Positions 17,540 to 26,502 are shown, numbered from the stretch's first letter. The stretch: 64,000 bases of DNA from Marinoscillum sp049115815 (GCA_049115815.1 JAGDZO010000010.1:205762-269761); one strand, 5' to 3'. Translations and numbers: made by a program. The notes: generated by a model not told the origin, from the letters alone.

Positions 17540-18566
17540 GATTTTGGTAGTAAGAAAACGATTTTGATATCCAATCAGGATCCACTTGATCGTCATAAGA
17601 GCATTTTCCTATGGCGGTCAGGAGTGAGTAGTTGATCTTACTCCCAGTATTCTTTTTGTCATGCACCACCAGAGAGAGCACCTCATCCAATGGTGGTAGC
17701 TCTATTTTGCCATAAGTTTCTATCAAGAAACCGGTAATAACCTCCAATTCTTCAAGACTGAGTTGTTCGATTTTATTAGCCAAATAAGCCTCTAGAATCA
17801 TACCCACGGCTATTGCTTCACCATGCAGCAACGATTTTCCAGCATTGAGATACCACGTCTCGATACCGTGTCCTAGCGTGTGTCCGTAGTTCAAAATTTT
17901 CCTAAGCCCTTTTTCCTTAGGATCTTCAGCTACCACCGCACCTTTGATTTCCGCAGATCGTCGAATGACTGCATGCCAATCATGCTCTGGAAATGGTACT
18001 GATTTGATTTCCTCTAAATAGGCTCGATCAAAAATAAGTCCGTGCTTGATAACCTCCGCAAAACCAGACTTCAACTCTCTCTCAGGAAGCGTCTTCAAAA
18101 ACCTATCGCAGATAATCACCGCATCAGGATCATTGAATATGCCAATATGATTTTTGAATCCATTGAAATCAATACCAAGCTTACCGCCAATGTTGGCATC
18201 CACGGCAGCTAATAATGTGGTTGGGAAATTGACAAAACGAATACCTCGTTTATATGTGCTTGCACAAAAGCCGCCCATATCACCTATCACACCACCACCT
18301 ACATTGACGAGCAAAGATTTTCTGCTAAATCCAGCATTGGTGAGCTCCGTCCAGATTGATTGACAAGTGTCTAGGTTTTTGTTGATTTCTCCGCTAGCAA
18401 TTTCTATGACCAACCCATCACCCAAATCTCCCAGCAGAGGCAGACAATCCACTCTCGTGTTTTCGTCTACAAGGTAAGCAACACGGTCCGGCCGCAAGGT
18501 TTTGAGCGTCTCTTGTAAACTTTTTGCTGGGTCTTTGGTAAAGGAAATATAATCTGGAATATGCAA
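17532..18566 (-). CDS. aroB: 3-dehydroquinate synthase
   Basis: AroB, NAD- and metal-dependent, cyclises DAHP to 3-dehydroquinate. Seen are NVGGGVIGDMGGFCASTYKRG (NAD-binding), FPTTLLAAVDANIGGK (metal/substrate), KHGLIFD and NYGHTLGHGIE with zinc-ligand His residues. I place the start at TTG 18566 (344 residues, beginning LHIPDYISFTKD). The longer frame from GTG 18635 would add 23 hydrophobic residues foreign to the family and would run through the divergent proline dehydrogenase promoter box at 18623. Start choice is the only uncertain point. Confidence 0.93.
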   Translation of the reverse strand: MHIPDYISFTKDPAKSLQETLKTLRPDRVAYLVDENTRVDCLPLLGDLGDGLVIEIASGEINKNLDTCQSIWTELTNAGFSRKSLLVNVGGGVIGDMGGFCASTYKRGIRFVNFPTTLLAAVDANIGGKLGIDFNGFKNHIGIFNDPDAVIICDRFLKTLPERELKSGFAEVIKHGLIFDRAYLEEIKSVPFPEHDWHAVIRRSAEIKGAVVAEDPKEKGLRKILNYGHTLGHGIETWYLNAGKSLLHGEAIAVGMILEAYLANKIEQLSLEELEVITGFLIETYGKIELPPLDEVLSLVVHDKKNTGSKINYSLLTAIGKCSYDDQVDPDWISKSFSYYQNLK

Positions 18567-18622
18567 GATTGTGTATTGTAAGATCAGTACTAAATCGAAT
18601 AAAAAAATGATGTGGGCCTTAC

Positions 18623-18630
18623 TATCTTTG
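18623..18630 (+). promoter_or_regulatory. Promoter -7 box of the proline dehydrogenase gene
   Basis: TATCTTTG matches TAnnTTTG exactly, 62 bases before the preferred ATG at 18692. The -33 region has no clear TTG. Confidence 0.45.
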
Positions 18631-18691
18631 CCCACCTATTTTCTGATACCACCCTATTCAAACAGTGTCAGGAAAACAAGAATCCAAAAGT

Positions 18692-19873
18692 ATGTCAGAA
18701 AATTCTAAAATCAACTTTGAAGACACAGCAACTGCCTTTGCTCATAAGACTGATGCGGGTTTGCGTAAGTCACATTTTGTGTTTTCTACGATGGACTATC
18801 CCTGGCTTGTTAAGTTGGGAACTTTCATGACCACCACGGCATTGAATTTGAAATTACCCGTTAAGGGATTGATTCGAGACACATTGTTTGATCAGTTTTG
18901 TGGAGGAGAGTCAATAGAAGGTAGTGAGCCAAGAATGATCGAGCTGGCACAGTCAAAGGTCAAAACCATCCTTGACTACAGCGTGGAAGGGGAGGCGAGC
19001 GAAGAGGGTTATGATGAAGCGTTCAAAGAGGCAATTCGAGTTTCTGAATATGCCAAGCAGCATGTAAGTATTCCTTTCTGTGTGATCAAGCTGACGGGTC
19101 TGGGTTCTCCCAAACTTATGGCCAAAAAGCAGGCCGGTAAAGAGCTTACCATAGAAGAGCAAAGTCGATTTGACAAGATGGTTTTCCGGATCGATAAGAT
19201 CGTGGAAAATGCTGTGAAGAACGATATGAAATTTATGATTGATGCAGAGGAATCCTGGATTCAGGATGTCATAGACGGTATCACATATGATTTGATGTTG
19301 AAATACAATCGCGAAAAACCATACGTGTACAATACTTATCAGCTTTATCGCCACGCAGCATTGAGCAATATGCAGCAAGGCCATAAATTGGTTACTGAGG
19401 CGGGATGTCTATTTGCAGCCAAGCTGGTGCGTGGAGCTTATATGGAAAAAGAACGTGATCGTGCAGAGGAGCTTGATTATCAGAACCCTATTCAAAAAGA
19501 CAAAGCCTCTACGGACAAAGATTACAATGCCGCTCTGGCATTTGCAATGGAGCATATTGATCGGTTTGCGATCTGTGCGGGCACTCACAATGAAGATTCT
19601 TGTCAACAATTGGTCAATCTTATGCAGACGTATGGTATAGAAAAGTCAGATGATAGGGTTTATTTTGCACAGCTTTTGGGCATGAGCGATAATATCTCTT
19701 TCAAATTGGCTGATTTGGGATACAATGTTGCTAAGTATGTACCCTATGGGCCTGTGGAAAAGGTGCTTCCTTACCTGTTTAGAAGGGCCAATGAGAATAC
19801 TTCGATAGCTGGTCAAAGCGGCAGAGAATACACTTTGGTGAAAAAAGAAATAAAAAGAAGGCGTAGTAAATAA
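18692..19873 (+). CDS. Proline dehydrogenase (monofunctional)
   Basis: FAD-dependent first enzyme of proline catabolism, giving pyrroline-5-carboxylate. It contains the ProDH barrel blocks VSIPFCVIKLTGLG, FMIDAEESWIQDVID, NTYQLYRH and KLVRGAYMEKERDRA, and the C-terminal YVPYGPVEKVLPYLFRRANEN where the two Arg bind the substrate carboxylate. Starting at the ATG at 18692 gives 393 residues; an in-frame GTG at 18665 would add nine. The pyrroline-5-carboxylate dehydrogenase is not fused, unlike PutA. lysS follows 6 bases later, so the two genes likely share a transcript. Confidence 0.94.
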   Translation: MSENSKINFEDTATAFAHKTDAGLRKSHFVFSTMDYPWLVKLGTFMTTTALNLKLPVKGLIRDTLFDQFCGGESIEGSEPRMIELAQSKVKTILDYSVEGEASEEGYDEAFKEAIRVSEYAKQHVSIPFCVIKLTGLGSPKLMAKKQAGKELTIEEQSRFDKMVFRIDKIVENAVKNDMKFMIDAEESWIQDVIDGITYDLMLKYNREKPYVYNTYQLYRHAALSNMQQGHKLVTEAGCLFAAKLVRGAYMEKERDRAEELDYQNPIQKDKASTDKDYNAALAFAMEHIDRFAICAGTHNEDSCQQLVNLMQTYGIEKSDDRVYFAQLLGMSDNISFKLADLGYNVAKYVPYGPVEKVLPYLFRRANENTSIAGQSGREYTLVKKEIKRRRSK

Positions 19874-19879
19874 ATTAGA

Positions 19880-21598
19880 ATGCATTTAAGCGAACAAGAA
19901 ATCCAACGAAGAAACGAGCGTGAGGCTTTGATGAAAATGGGTGTGGATCCCTATCCTGCAGCACTTTTTGATGTGAATGTCAGCAGCAAGGATATCAAGG
20001 AGAATTACGAGCGCCGGAAGACTGACTACAAGGATATCTCTATTGCAGGAAGACTGATGAGCAGAAGAATCATGGGTTCTGCTTCGTTCGCCGAGATTCA
20101 GGATAGCTACGGGAGAATACAGATTTATTTGAGGAGAGATGATCTTTGCCCTGGAGAGGATAAGTCATTATACAATGATATCTTCAAAAAGAGGCTAGAT
20201 ATTGGAGATATCATAGGTCTCAAAGGTTATGTCTTTACCACCGAAGTAGGTGAGATTTCTATTCATGTAACCAGCCTTCAGGTATTAAGCAAGTCACTGA
20301 GACCCTTGCCCATAGTGAAGGAGACTGAAGATGAGGAAGGGAATAAGAAGACTTATGATGCCTTCACAGACCCTGAACAGAGATACAGACAGAGATACTT
20401 AGACTTAATAGTCAACCCTCAGATCAAAGAGACTTTCAAAAAGAGAACTCAGCTAGTAAATACTATTAGAGATTTTCTCAATAATCATGGCTACTTGGAG
20501 GTTGAGACACCTATCCTCCAACCAATACACGGTGGAGCCGCTGCTCGCCCTTTCGAGACGCACCACAATACTCTGGATATGAAACTCTATTTGCGCATAG
20601 CCAATGAGCTTTACTTGAAGAGGTTGATAGTAGGTGGTTTTGATGGTGTCTATGAGTTCGCCAAGGATTTCAGAAACGAAGGAATGTCTCGTTTTCATAA
20701 TCCGGAATTCACGCAAGTGGAGCTGTACGTGGCTTATAAGGACTACAACTGGATGATGGACCTGATGGAAGCTCTTGTAGAGCAGATTGCTATCAATCTT
20801 CATGGCGATACTAAGGTGCAAGTAGGTGAGCATGAAATTAACTTTCAGCGACCTTGGAAACGATTCACCATGTTTGAAGCGATTGAACATTTCACAGGGA
20901 TCGATATTTCTGAGATGGATGAAGATCAACTCAGAGAAACGGCTAAGAAGCTTCATATCGAGGTAGATGATAGTATGGGTAGCGGGAAGTTGATTGATGA
21001 AATTTTTGGGGAGAAGTGCGAAGGTCTTTTGATACAACCAACGTTTATCACTGACTACCCAGAAGAGATGTCACCTTTGACCAAGAAGCATCGATCTAAG
21101 CCAGGTTTAGTCGAGCGCTTTGAGGCGATCTGTAATGGAAAAGAAATCATGAATGCATACTCCGAGCTCAATGACCCAGTAGATCAGCGTAAGCGATTTG
21201 AGGATCAGCTGGAGTTGGCCAAGAGAGGTGATGATGAGGCAATGGTATTGGATGAAGATTTCCTTCGGGCACTAGAATATGGCATGCCGCCTACAGCTGG
21301 TGTTGGACTTGGGATTGACAGATTGGCGATGATCATGACCAATTCAAATTCGATTCAGGACGTACTGTTCTTCCCTCAGATGAAGCCAGAAAGAAAGGCT
21401 AAGGGACCTGAGCTGAATGGAGATGAAAAATTGGTTTTCGAGTTGCTCACGAAAGAGACTAAAATGACACTTGAATTTCTTAAAGAGCAAGCTGGACTAT
21501 CCAATAAAAAGTGGGATAAAGCTATAAAAGGGTTAACCAGAGGCGGTCACGCCAAGGTAGAAAAGACCGAAGAAGGATTGTTCGTAGAGGTGGTGTAA
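19880..21598 (+). CDS. lysS: Lysyl-tRNA synthetase, class II
   Basis: LysRS, 572 residues. It has an N-terminal OB-fold anticodon-binding domain (about 50-150: IAGRLMSRRIMGSASFAEI) and the class II core with motif 1 near VETPILQPIHGGA, motif 2 FRNEGMSRFHNPEFTQ and motif 3 GVGLGIDRLAM. It is about 70 residues longer than the ~500-residue E. coli enzyme. The extra part follows motif 3 (after PERKAKGPELNGDEK) and resembles a small helical/winged domain ending VEKTEEGLFVEVV, an extension I recall from other Bacteroidota. A hairpin overlaps the stop. Confidence 0.96.
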   Translation: MHLSEQEIQRRNEREALMKMGVDPYPAALFDVNVSSKDIKENYERRKTDYKDISIAGRLMSRRIMGSASFAEIQDSYGRIQIYLRRDDLCPGEDKSLYNDIFKKRLDIGDIIGLKGYVFTTEVGEISIHVTSLQVLSKSLRPLPIVKETEDEEGNKKTYDAFTDPEQRYRQRYLDLIVNPQIKETFKKRTQLVNTIRDFLNNHGYLEVETPILQPIHGGAAARPFETHHNTLDMKLYLRIANELYLKRLIVGGFDGVYEFAKDFRNEGMSRFHNPEFTQVELYVAYKDYNWMMDLMEALVEQIAINLHGDTKVQVGEHEINFQRPWKRFTMFEAIEHFTGIDISEMDEDQLRETAKKLHIEVDDSMGSGKLIDEIFGEKCEGLLIQPTFITDYPEEMSPLTKKHRSKPGLVERFEAICNGKEIMNAYSELNDPVDQRKRFEDQLELAKRGDDEAMVLDEDFLRALEYGMPPTAGVGLGIDRLAMIMTNSNSIQDVLFFPQMKPERKAKGPELNGDEKLVFELLTKETKMTLEFLKEQAGLSNKKWDKAIKGLTRGGHAKVEKTEEGLFVEVV

Positions 21599-21608
21599 CC
21601 ACCTCTAC
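21584..21608. terminator. Perfect hairpin overlapping convergent lysS and acetyltransferase ends
   Basis: An 11-base perfect inverted repeat (21584-21594 with 21598-21608) with a three-base loop. The lysS TAA (21596-21598) and the acetyltransferase stop (21605-21607) both lie in it. There is no U-tract on either side, so it is likely a structural or 3'-protecting element or a rho-assisted stop rather than a classic terminator. Confidence 0.55.
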
Positions 21609-22063
21609 AAACTCCTTTTCATCACTATCTGATCTTCTGCTTGCTGCCCGTCTTCCATGATGGGTTCTTCGTAGTATTTGATAAAATGACTTTTCACGGT
21701 GAAGAAGTATTCGAACTTCATCTTCTCATAAAACTTGATGGCACGCTTGCTGACATCAGCAGTTTTTACGATCAAATCTTTGTAGCCTTCCATCTTGGCG
21801 AGTCTTACGAAATACTTCACCAGATCTTTTCCAATACCGATATTTCGATACTTTTCAGCGACGCAGATATTTTTCAACTCTATTTCATGAGCCGTATTTG
21901 GCGCTACCACGATCACCCCAATTACATCATCACCAATCTCAGCTACATAGCATTCCGAAGTATATAGATATTTCTCTATCATCTCCTCCGAAGGATCTGC
22001 TTCTAGCAGCAGGTCCATGGGAGCTTTCTCGGTATGGCCAAGTTTTCTAATTTCTAGTTTCAT
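21605..22063 (-). CDS. GNAT family N-acetyltransferase
   Basis: A 152-residue GNAT acetyltransferase. The acetyl-CoA loop is EKYRNIGIGKDLVKYF (Q/RxxGxG/A form), with the beta-strand EIELKNICVAE before it and AIKFYEKMKFEYFF at the C-terminus, standard for the fold. The substrate is unknown. Its start overlaps the stop of the TfoX-like gene by 4 bases, so it is translationally coupled to it. Confidence 0.88.
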   Translation of the reverse strand: MKLEIRKLGHTEKAPMDLLLEADPSEEMIEKYLYTSECYVAEIGDDVIGVIVVAPNTAHEIELKNICVAEKYRNIGIGKDLVKYFVRLAKMEGYKDLIVKTADVSKRAIKFYEKMKFEYFFTVKSHFIKYYEEPIMEDGQQAEDQIVMKRSL

Positions 22064-22392
22064 TCAGCTTTGCTTTTAGCGTGTTCTATACCTAGGTTAA
22101 TCCAATTCATTAATTGCACCTCTGTTTCGAACCCCTCCTGACTTACGTAGATAAATTCCTTCATGGGCTTTTTGGTAAAATCCATAGGCCTAACATGAGG
22201 ATTTTCCATGCATTCATCCATTTTGTGGCCTAGCACCCTTACCATTAGATCTTCCTTGACTACTCCCACGGTCATTTTTCCTTTGTACAGAAATGCGATA
22301 CCTCCGAACATCTTCTTTTCTGAAAAATCAGAAGAGTTAAAACCGTCAAAGGTTTGTCTGATCCGAAATGCAAGCTCTTCATTGTATGCCAT
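22060..22392 (-). CDS. TfoX N-terminal domain protein
   Basis: A 110-residue protein made of a single TfoX_N domain: FSEKKMFGGIAFLYKGKMTVGVVKEDLMVRV, then the PMDFTKKPMKEFIYV strand. In gamma-proteobacteria TfoX regulates competence, but stand-alone TfoX_N proteins are common elsewhere and their role is unclear. It lies between murI (11 bases upstream) and the acetyltransferase gene, all minus strand. A competence function should not be assumed. Confidence 0.85.
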   Translation of the reverse strand: MAYNEELAFRIRQTFDGFNSSDFSEKKMFGGIAFLYKGKMTVGVVKEDLMVRVLGHKMDECMENPHVRPMDFTKKPMKEFIYVSQEGFETEVQLMNWINLGIEHAKSKAE

Positions 22393-22403
22393 GGATACCT
22401 ACT

Positions 22404-23225
22404 TTAGATATGAATGAATTGAGATGATACCTTTCTACCAAAAAAGTCAGTAGCATGTTTATCAAAATGCTCGGTTGAGTCTGTGGTTTTGAACACCAGA
22501 TTTTGGTTCGTCAAACAGTGCGAAGCGAGATTTTTATGCCGATTCAGGTAGTTAGCTAAGCTAGGGGCTACAATCTCCCCTTGATTCAAAATAGTGATAT
22601 GATCTGGCACATACTTCCTTATTTTTTCTATAAGCAATGGGTAATGCGTGCATGCCAATAAAATGGTGTCGATTAGAGGAGATTGTGCGAATAATTCGTC
22701 TAGGTATTGTTTGATGAAGTAATCAGTTCCGTCACTCGTTGCCTCTCCATATTCTACTATCGGAACCCACATAGGGCATGACTGCTGAAACACCTTTAAG
22801 TAAGGATCTTGTTTCTCAATTTCAATCAAATAGGAGTTAGAATTGATCGTACCTGTAGTTCCCAAAACCCCGACGTGTTTAGATTTAGAATAATTGCCTA
22901 TCACTTCGGCCGTGGGTCTGATTACTCCCAAGACACGCTTTTCAGCGGAAATATGCGGTAAGTCGTTCTGCTGGATATTGCGAAGCGCTTTCGCGGAAGC
23001 TGTATTGCAGGCTAAAATGATCAATGGACAATTCTGCTCAAATAGATAGCGAACACACTCCAGAGTGTACTCATAGATGGTCTCAAATGACCTTGATCCA
23101 TAGGGCGATCTGGCATTGTCACCCAGATAGAGGAAATCATGCTGAGGTAAGGCTTTATGGATCTCGCGCAAGACCGTCAGACCACCAAATCCCGAATCAA
23201 AAATACCTATAGGGCCATCGTTCAT
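22404..23225 (-). CDS. murI: Glutamate racemase
   Basis: MurI, 273 residues, makes D-glutamate for peptidoglycan. The two catalytic cysteines are in ACNTAS (Cys73) and ACTHYP (Cys192), and the N-terminal IGIFDSGFGGLTVL forms the substrate-binding loop. Length and motif spacing are normal. It is preceded 13 bases upstream by a gene for a thioredoxin-fold exported protein and followed by the TfoX-like gene. Probably in an operon with them. Confidence 0.96.
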   Translation of the reverse strand: MNDGPIGIFDSGFGGLTVLREIHKALPQHDFLYLGDNARSPYGSRSFETIYEYTLECVRYLFEQNCPLIILACNTASAKALRNIQQNDLPHISAEKRVLGVIRPTAEVIGNYSKSKHVGVLGTTGTINSNSYLIEIEKQDPYLKVFQQSCPMWVPIVEYGEATSDGTDYFIKQYLDELFAQSPLIDTILLACTHYPLLIEKIRKYVPDHITILNQGEIVAPSLANYLNRHKNLASHCLTNQNLVFKTTDSTEHFDKHATDFFGRKVSSQFIHI

Positions 23226-23238
23226 GATTCGAAGCTAC

Positions 23239-23778
23239 TTACTTAAATGGAAGTTGATCAATTACCTTTTGCAGCTTGCTTTGCTTATATCCCCCAGTGG
23301 TGGCATAGATGATCTTGCCATTTTTATCCAACAAGTAGAAATACGGAACATCCTTGTCTTGAATATTAAGTGATTCCTTGTATTCATGAAGCGTTCCTTT
23401 GTAGAAGAGCACATGTGGATGAAGGGATTTATCCACCTCTTTTTCTACTTTCTCCATTACTTTCTGGTAGGCTGGTCGTTTAGCACCAGTGAGCATGGGT
23501 ACGAAATAGACATTCACATCATAGGCAAAAGAAAAAAGGCCCGGAGTAGGTTCTTTGATCAGCTGATTATAAACAGGCGTGAACCAAGTGTTTAGCTGCT
23601 TCTCGGACTTTTTCGAAAAAGCAAGTCCTACTAAGGTATGTGTGCCCGCTACATCTTCGGGAATCGTAATTTCTCCGTGCACCAAATTTTCTCCTTCAAG
23701 CTCGGGAAATGTAGTGCCTATTTGAGCAAAAGCTGCCGTAGAAAGGATGTAAAATGTTATGACCAGAAGTTTATTCAT
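23239..23778 (-). CDS. Exported thioredoxin-fold protein lacking a CxxC
   Basis: A 179-residue protein with a signal peptide (about 1-18, ending AFAQ). The pattern is that of the thioredoxin fold: THTLVGLAFSKK, then a long helix and VPYFYLLDKNGKIIYATTGGY, where the Val-Pro is the cis-Pro-like turn and the last strand is typical. The usual CxxC between strand 1 and helix 1 is absent, so it cannot act as a disulfide reductase as such. It is divergent from oxyR (121-base gap). It may be a chaperone-like or heme-related protein; no function assigned. Confidence 0.65.
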   Translation of the reverse strand: MNKLLVITFYILSTAAFAQIGTTFPELEGENLVHGEITIPEDVAGTHTLVGLAFSKKSEKQLNTWFTPVYNQLIKEPTPGLFSFAYDVNVYFVPMLTGAKRPAYQKVMEKVEKEVDKSLHPHVLFYKGTLHEYKESLNIQDKDVPYFYLLDKNGKIIYATTGGYKQSKLQKVIDQLPFK

Positions 23779-23899
23779 AGTTTGGCTTACGTCGTGATGA
23801 ATGTCTCAGTTGTAAGATATTTCAACATGGAGAATTATGCGAGAAATTTTTGAGGCTTTGTTAATTTTTATCAATTCAAAAAAGTAACAACTTTAAGTT

Positions 23900-24838
23900 A
23901 TGACTTTGAATCAATTGGAATACGCGCTGTGCCTCAAAGAAACAGGCAACTTTAAAAAAGCCGCGGATAGGATGTCTATCACTCAGCCCGGGCTAAGTGC
24001 TCAGATAAAAAAACTTGAGGAGGAGATAGGCATTAAACTATTTAGCCGAAATAGTCATCCGATAGAGGTAACTGCTGATGGACAAAAGTTTCTCCATCGC
24101 GCACATCAAATTTTGACAGACGCTCGAAAATTGACACATTTCTCGCAGGAGCTTACCGAAAGTTTTGAAGGTGATTTGAAAGTTGGGGTGATTCCAACAC
24201 TCGCCCCGTTTTTGATTCCGTTATTTTCTGGTGAGTTGTTGGAGGACTATCCCCATTTTCAACTCGATATTCATGAATTGACCACTGATCAGGTCATATC
24301 TGGAGTGCGGGCAGGCACGTTGGATGCTGGGATCATTTCTACGCCCATCAGCACACCAGGGCTCGTTAACGAGGTGCTCTTCTTTGAAAAATTTTATGCT
24401 TATGTGTCTGACGCGCTATCCTCCAAAAAGTATTTCTCAATGGACGATATCAACTATGATCAGTTTTGGATCCTCAATGAAGGGAATTGCTTTCGAGATC
24501 AGCTCAATGACTTTTGTGACCTGAGCAGGATCAAAGGAGATAGACAGTTCAACTATCGCAGCAATTCCATTGATGCACTGGTAAGGATCGTAGATTCGAA
24601 GGGAGGCATGACCATCTTGCCAGAGCTTTCTCTCCTGAGCCTCAATGAAGAGCAGGAAGAACGCATTTTGCCCTTGCTCGAAGGAAAGAAGGTGCGAGAG
24701 ATCAGCTTGGTCATGACCAAGCAGTTCGACAAAGAACGTTTTATTCTCAAGCTTGCAGAGTACATCAAGAAAAATGTCCCAAAACATATGCTACAGGCAG
24801 GTGATAGTGAAATCGTTGATCCTCAGATAAAAGATTAA
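23900..24838 (+). CDS. oxyR: LysR-family hydrogen peroxide sensor OxyR
   Basis: LysR-type regulator of 312 residues. The N-terminal winged helix begins MTLNQLEYALCLKETGNF and the recognition helix lies near TQPGLSAQIKKLE. The effector domain contains a NCFRDQLNDFC segment: Cys197 and Cys206, nine positions apart like the E. coli redox pair Cys199/Cys208, with the intervening RDQ also kept. This is stronger evidence than the LysR fold alone. OxyR activates peroxide defence genes. It is divergent from the thioredoxin-fold gene and may control that gene and itself from the shared 121-base gap. Confidence 0.9.
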   Translation: MTLNQLEYALCLKETGNFKKAADRMSITQPGLSAQIKKLEEEIGIKLFSRNSHPIEVTADGQKFLHRAHQILTDARKLTHFSQELTESFEGDLKVGVIPTLAPFLIPLFSGELLEDYPHFQLDIHELTTDQVISGVRAGTLDAGIISTPISTPGLVNEVLFFEKFYAYVSDALSSKKYFSMDDINYDQFWILNEGNCFRDQLNDFCDLSRIKGDRQFNYRSNSIDALVRIVDSKGGMTILPELSLLSLNEEQEERILPLLEGKKVREISLVMTKQFDKERFILKLAEYIKKNVPKHMLQAGDSEIVDPQIKD

Positions 24839-24856
24839 CAGTTTGTATTAATTAAC

Positions 24857-24877
24857 AGGTTTTGGGTAACCTTTTTC
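24857..24877 (+). terminator. Weak terminator after oxyR
   Basis: A five-base stem AGGTT/AACCT (24857-24861 with 24868-24872) with a 6-base loop, followed by TTTTC. Short stem, so the call is tentative. Confidence 0.35.
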
Positions 24878-24923
24878 TCTTCATAGAGTAAAATAGGATG
24901 GTCAAAACCTCAAATAACCTAGC

Positions 24924-25376
24924 ATGTTCGGTCTGTTTTCCAAAAAGAAAAAATTCAAAGCTTCTTGTGATCTAAGTGGAAGTCCACTTGAGAAAGAATC
25001 AACCTATCTCGTATCTACTGCCCAGATCATTTCTTCTAAAAAATTCTGGGACAATAAGATGACTGAGCCAGACACCATGACATATACCGAGGCATATTTT
25101 AAGAATGCAGATCAGAATGCCACAAATATTCGTGGAATGATTTTCAACAAATATGCAGCAGAAGATAAGATATGGGTCATTTCAGACTCTCAGATCAATC
25201 TATTTGATATAGATGAAAAAGAGTCCAAAGCTTATGCAGATCAATGGTGGGAAAGTGAGGGTACAGAAGTACCATCCGAATTACAAGCTTCGCTTTCTGA
25301 TCTTGGCGAATCTACTTTTGAGTCGCATAAGACCTACGCTATTCAGGAAGCAGGTCGCAAGATGGTGAGCTTATAG
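24924..25376 (+). CDS. Hypothetical protein (150 aa)
   Basis: A 150-residue cytoplasmic-looking protein that begins MFGLFSKKKKFKASCDL. No signal peptide or membrane helix. The middle reads FNKYAAEDKIWVISDSQINLFDID, suggesting beta-strand content, and the C-terminal half is acidic then helical. I do not recognise the family. It stands alone between oxyR (85 bases before) and the convergent yebC gene (7 bases after). Base composition is like its neighbours. Confidence 0.65.
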   Translation: MFGLFSKKKKFKASCDLSGSPLEKESTYLVSTAQIISSKKFWDNKMTEPDTMTYTEAYFKNADQNATNIRGMIFNKYAAEDKIWVISDSQINLFDIDEKESKAYADQWWESEGTEVPSELQASLSDLGESTFESHKTYAIQEAGRKMVSL

Positions 25377-25383
25377 TCTGATA

Positions 25384-26094
25384 TTAGGCGATGTTGGTAT
25401 AGACAGCTTGCACGTCATCATCGTCCTCTATCTTATCTAGCATCTTTTCTATCTCCTCCATTTGCTCCTCTGAAAACTCAACAGGAGTAGTTGGGATTCT
25501 TTGTAGTACGGCTTTCTTTACATCTATTTCTTTATCCTCCAGTGCCTTTGAGAGTGTTCCGAATGTGGTGTAATCGGCATAGAGATAGATGATGTCCTCA
25601 TTCAATTCAATTTCTTCAAGACCCGCATCGATGAGCTCAAGTTCCAGCTCTTCTATATCCATGTCATCTGTCTTCTCAAATTCGAATACCGCTTTTCTAT
25701 TAAACATAAATTCCAGTGAGCCATTCGGCACCACACCGCCACCGGCTTTGTTGAAGTAGGACTTGACATTGGCTACTGTTCTTGTGGTGTTATCAGTAGC
25801 ACATTCTACAAATACCAGCACGCCGTGAGGACCTTTTCCCTCATAAGTTACTTCTAGATAATCTGCAGCATCCGACCCACTTGCCCTTTTGATGGCGTTT
25901 TCGATATTGTCTTTAGGCATGTTTTGCGCCTTGGCATTCTGGATAGCCGTACGCAATTTCGCATTCATCTCAGGCTCAGGACCACCTTCTTTTACTGCTA
26001 CAGTGATGGCTTTGGCTAGCTTCGGAAATATTTTGGACATTTTGTCCCACCTTGCCTCTTTTGCCGCTCTGCGATATTCAAATGCTCTTCCCAT
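25384..26094 (-). CDS. YebC/PmpR family translation/transcription regulator
   Basis: A 236-residue YebC-family protein: the start MGRAFEYRRAAKEARWDKMSKIFPKLAKAI is diagnostic, followed by GGPEPEMNAKLRTAIQNAK, the ALEDKEIDV block and an acidic C-terminal segment. YebC-type proteins were described as transcription regulators and, more recently, as factors helping ribosomes through proline-rich stretches; the family is split, so I do not choose. A TATTTTTG box on the minus strand at 26122-26115 is the likely promoter. Confidence 0.93.
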   Translation of the reverse strand: MGRAFEYRRAAKEARWDKMSKIFPKLAKAITVAVKEGGPEPEMNAKLRTAIQNAKAQNMPKDNIENAIKRASGSDAADYLEVTYEGKGPHGVLVFVECATDNTTRTVANVKSYFNKAGGGVVPNGSLEFMFNRKAVFEFEKTDDMDIEELELELIDAGLEEIELNEDIIYLYADYTTFGTLSKALEDKEIDVKKAVLQRIPTTPVEFSEEQMEEIEKMLDKIEDDDDVQAVYTNIA

Positions 26095-26114
26095 AATTAC
26101 TGTTGATTAGGTCG

Positions 26115-26122
26115 CAAAAATA
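26115..26122 (-). promoter_or_regulatory. Promoter -7 box of the yebC-family gene
   Basis: TATTTTTG on the minus strand, 20 bases upstream of the start codon. A TTTC lies 18 bases further upstream, one base off the -33 TTTG. Confidence 0.45.
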
Positions 26123-26151
26123 CACAGTACTAGGAGATATGAAAAAGTATT

Positions 26152-26502
26152 TTATGAGGTTCGATCGATAGCTTCTCTGAGCTTTTGTTCGTTGATAGGC
26201 TTCTGGAGATAGGCTTTGTACGGAATCTCAAAATTGTCTTGCATAAACTCCTCGGGATAACTTGAAACCATGATGACCTGAGGTTGATACTCAAGAAATT
26301 CTAGAAATTCGGGACCCTGTAAGCCTGATATGTTGATGTCTAAAAAAATGATATCAGGTTTCTGCTTTTCAATTTGACGCACCGCATTTACCGTATCTTC
26401 ATAAAGTCCTAGGATTTCAATGTTGCCAATATTACTCAGGTAAAATTTTATAATATCCTGATGGCCAGGGTCATCCTCAACTATAATGCAGGTTTTTTTC
26501 AT
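26152..26502 (-). CDS. Stand-alone response regulator receiver protein
   Basis: A 116-residue single receiver domain from ATG 26502 (MKKTCIIVEDD). Motifs are the acidic EDD cluster (residues 9-11), the phosphoacceptor Asp in IIFLDINIS, and the conserved Lys in YLQKPINEQ. There is no output domain, so it must act through a partner by phosphotransfer or protein binding. An upstream in-frame ATG would extend it into lptD, but the conserved core begins here. It is downstream of lptD on the same strand; no histidine kinase is nearby. Confidence 0.87.
   Translation of the reverse strand: MKKTCIIVEDDPGHQDIIKFYLSNIGNIEILGLYEDTVNAVRQIEKQKPDIIFLDINISGLQGPEFLEFLEYQPQVIMVSSYPEEFMQDNFEIPYKAYLQKPINEQKLREAIDRTS

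Noticed and set aside
18567..18635. N-terminal extension of AroB from GTG
   Set aside because: It would contain 23 hydrophobic residues foreign to the family and overlaps the divergent promoter box.
20453..21037. 194-codon open frame antisense to lysS
   Set aside because: It is entirely inside lysS, has a composition like a translated reverse strand and no recognisable domain.
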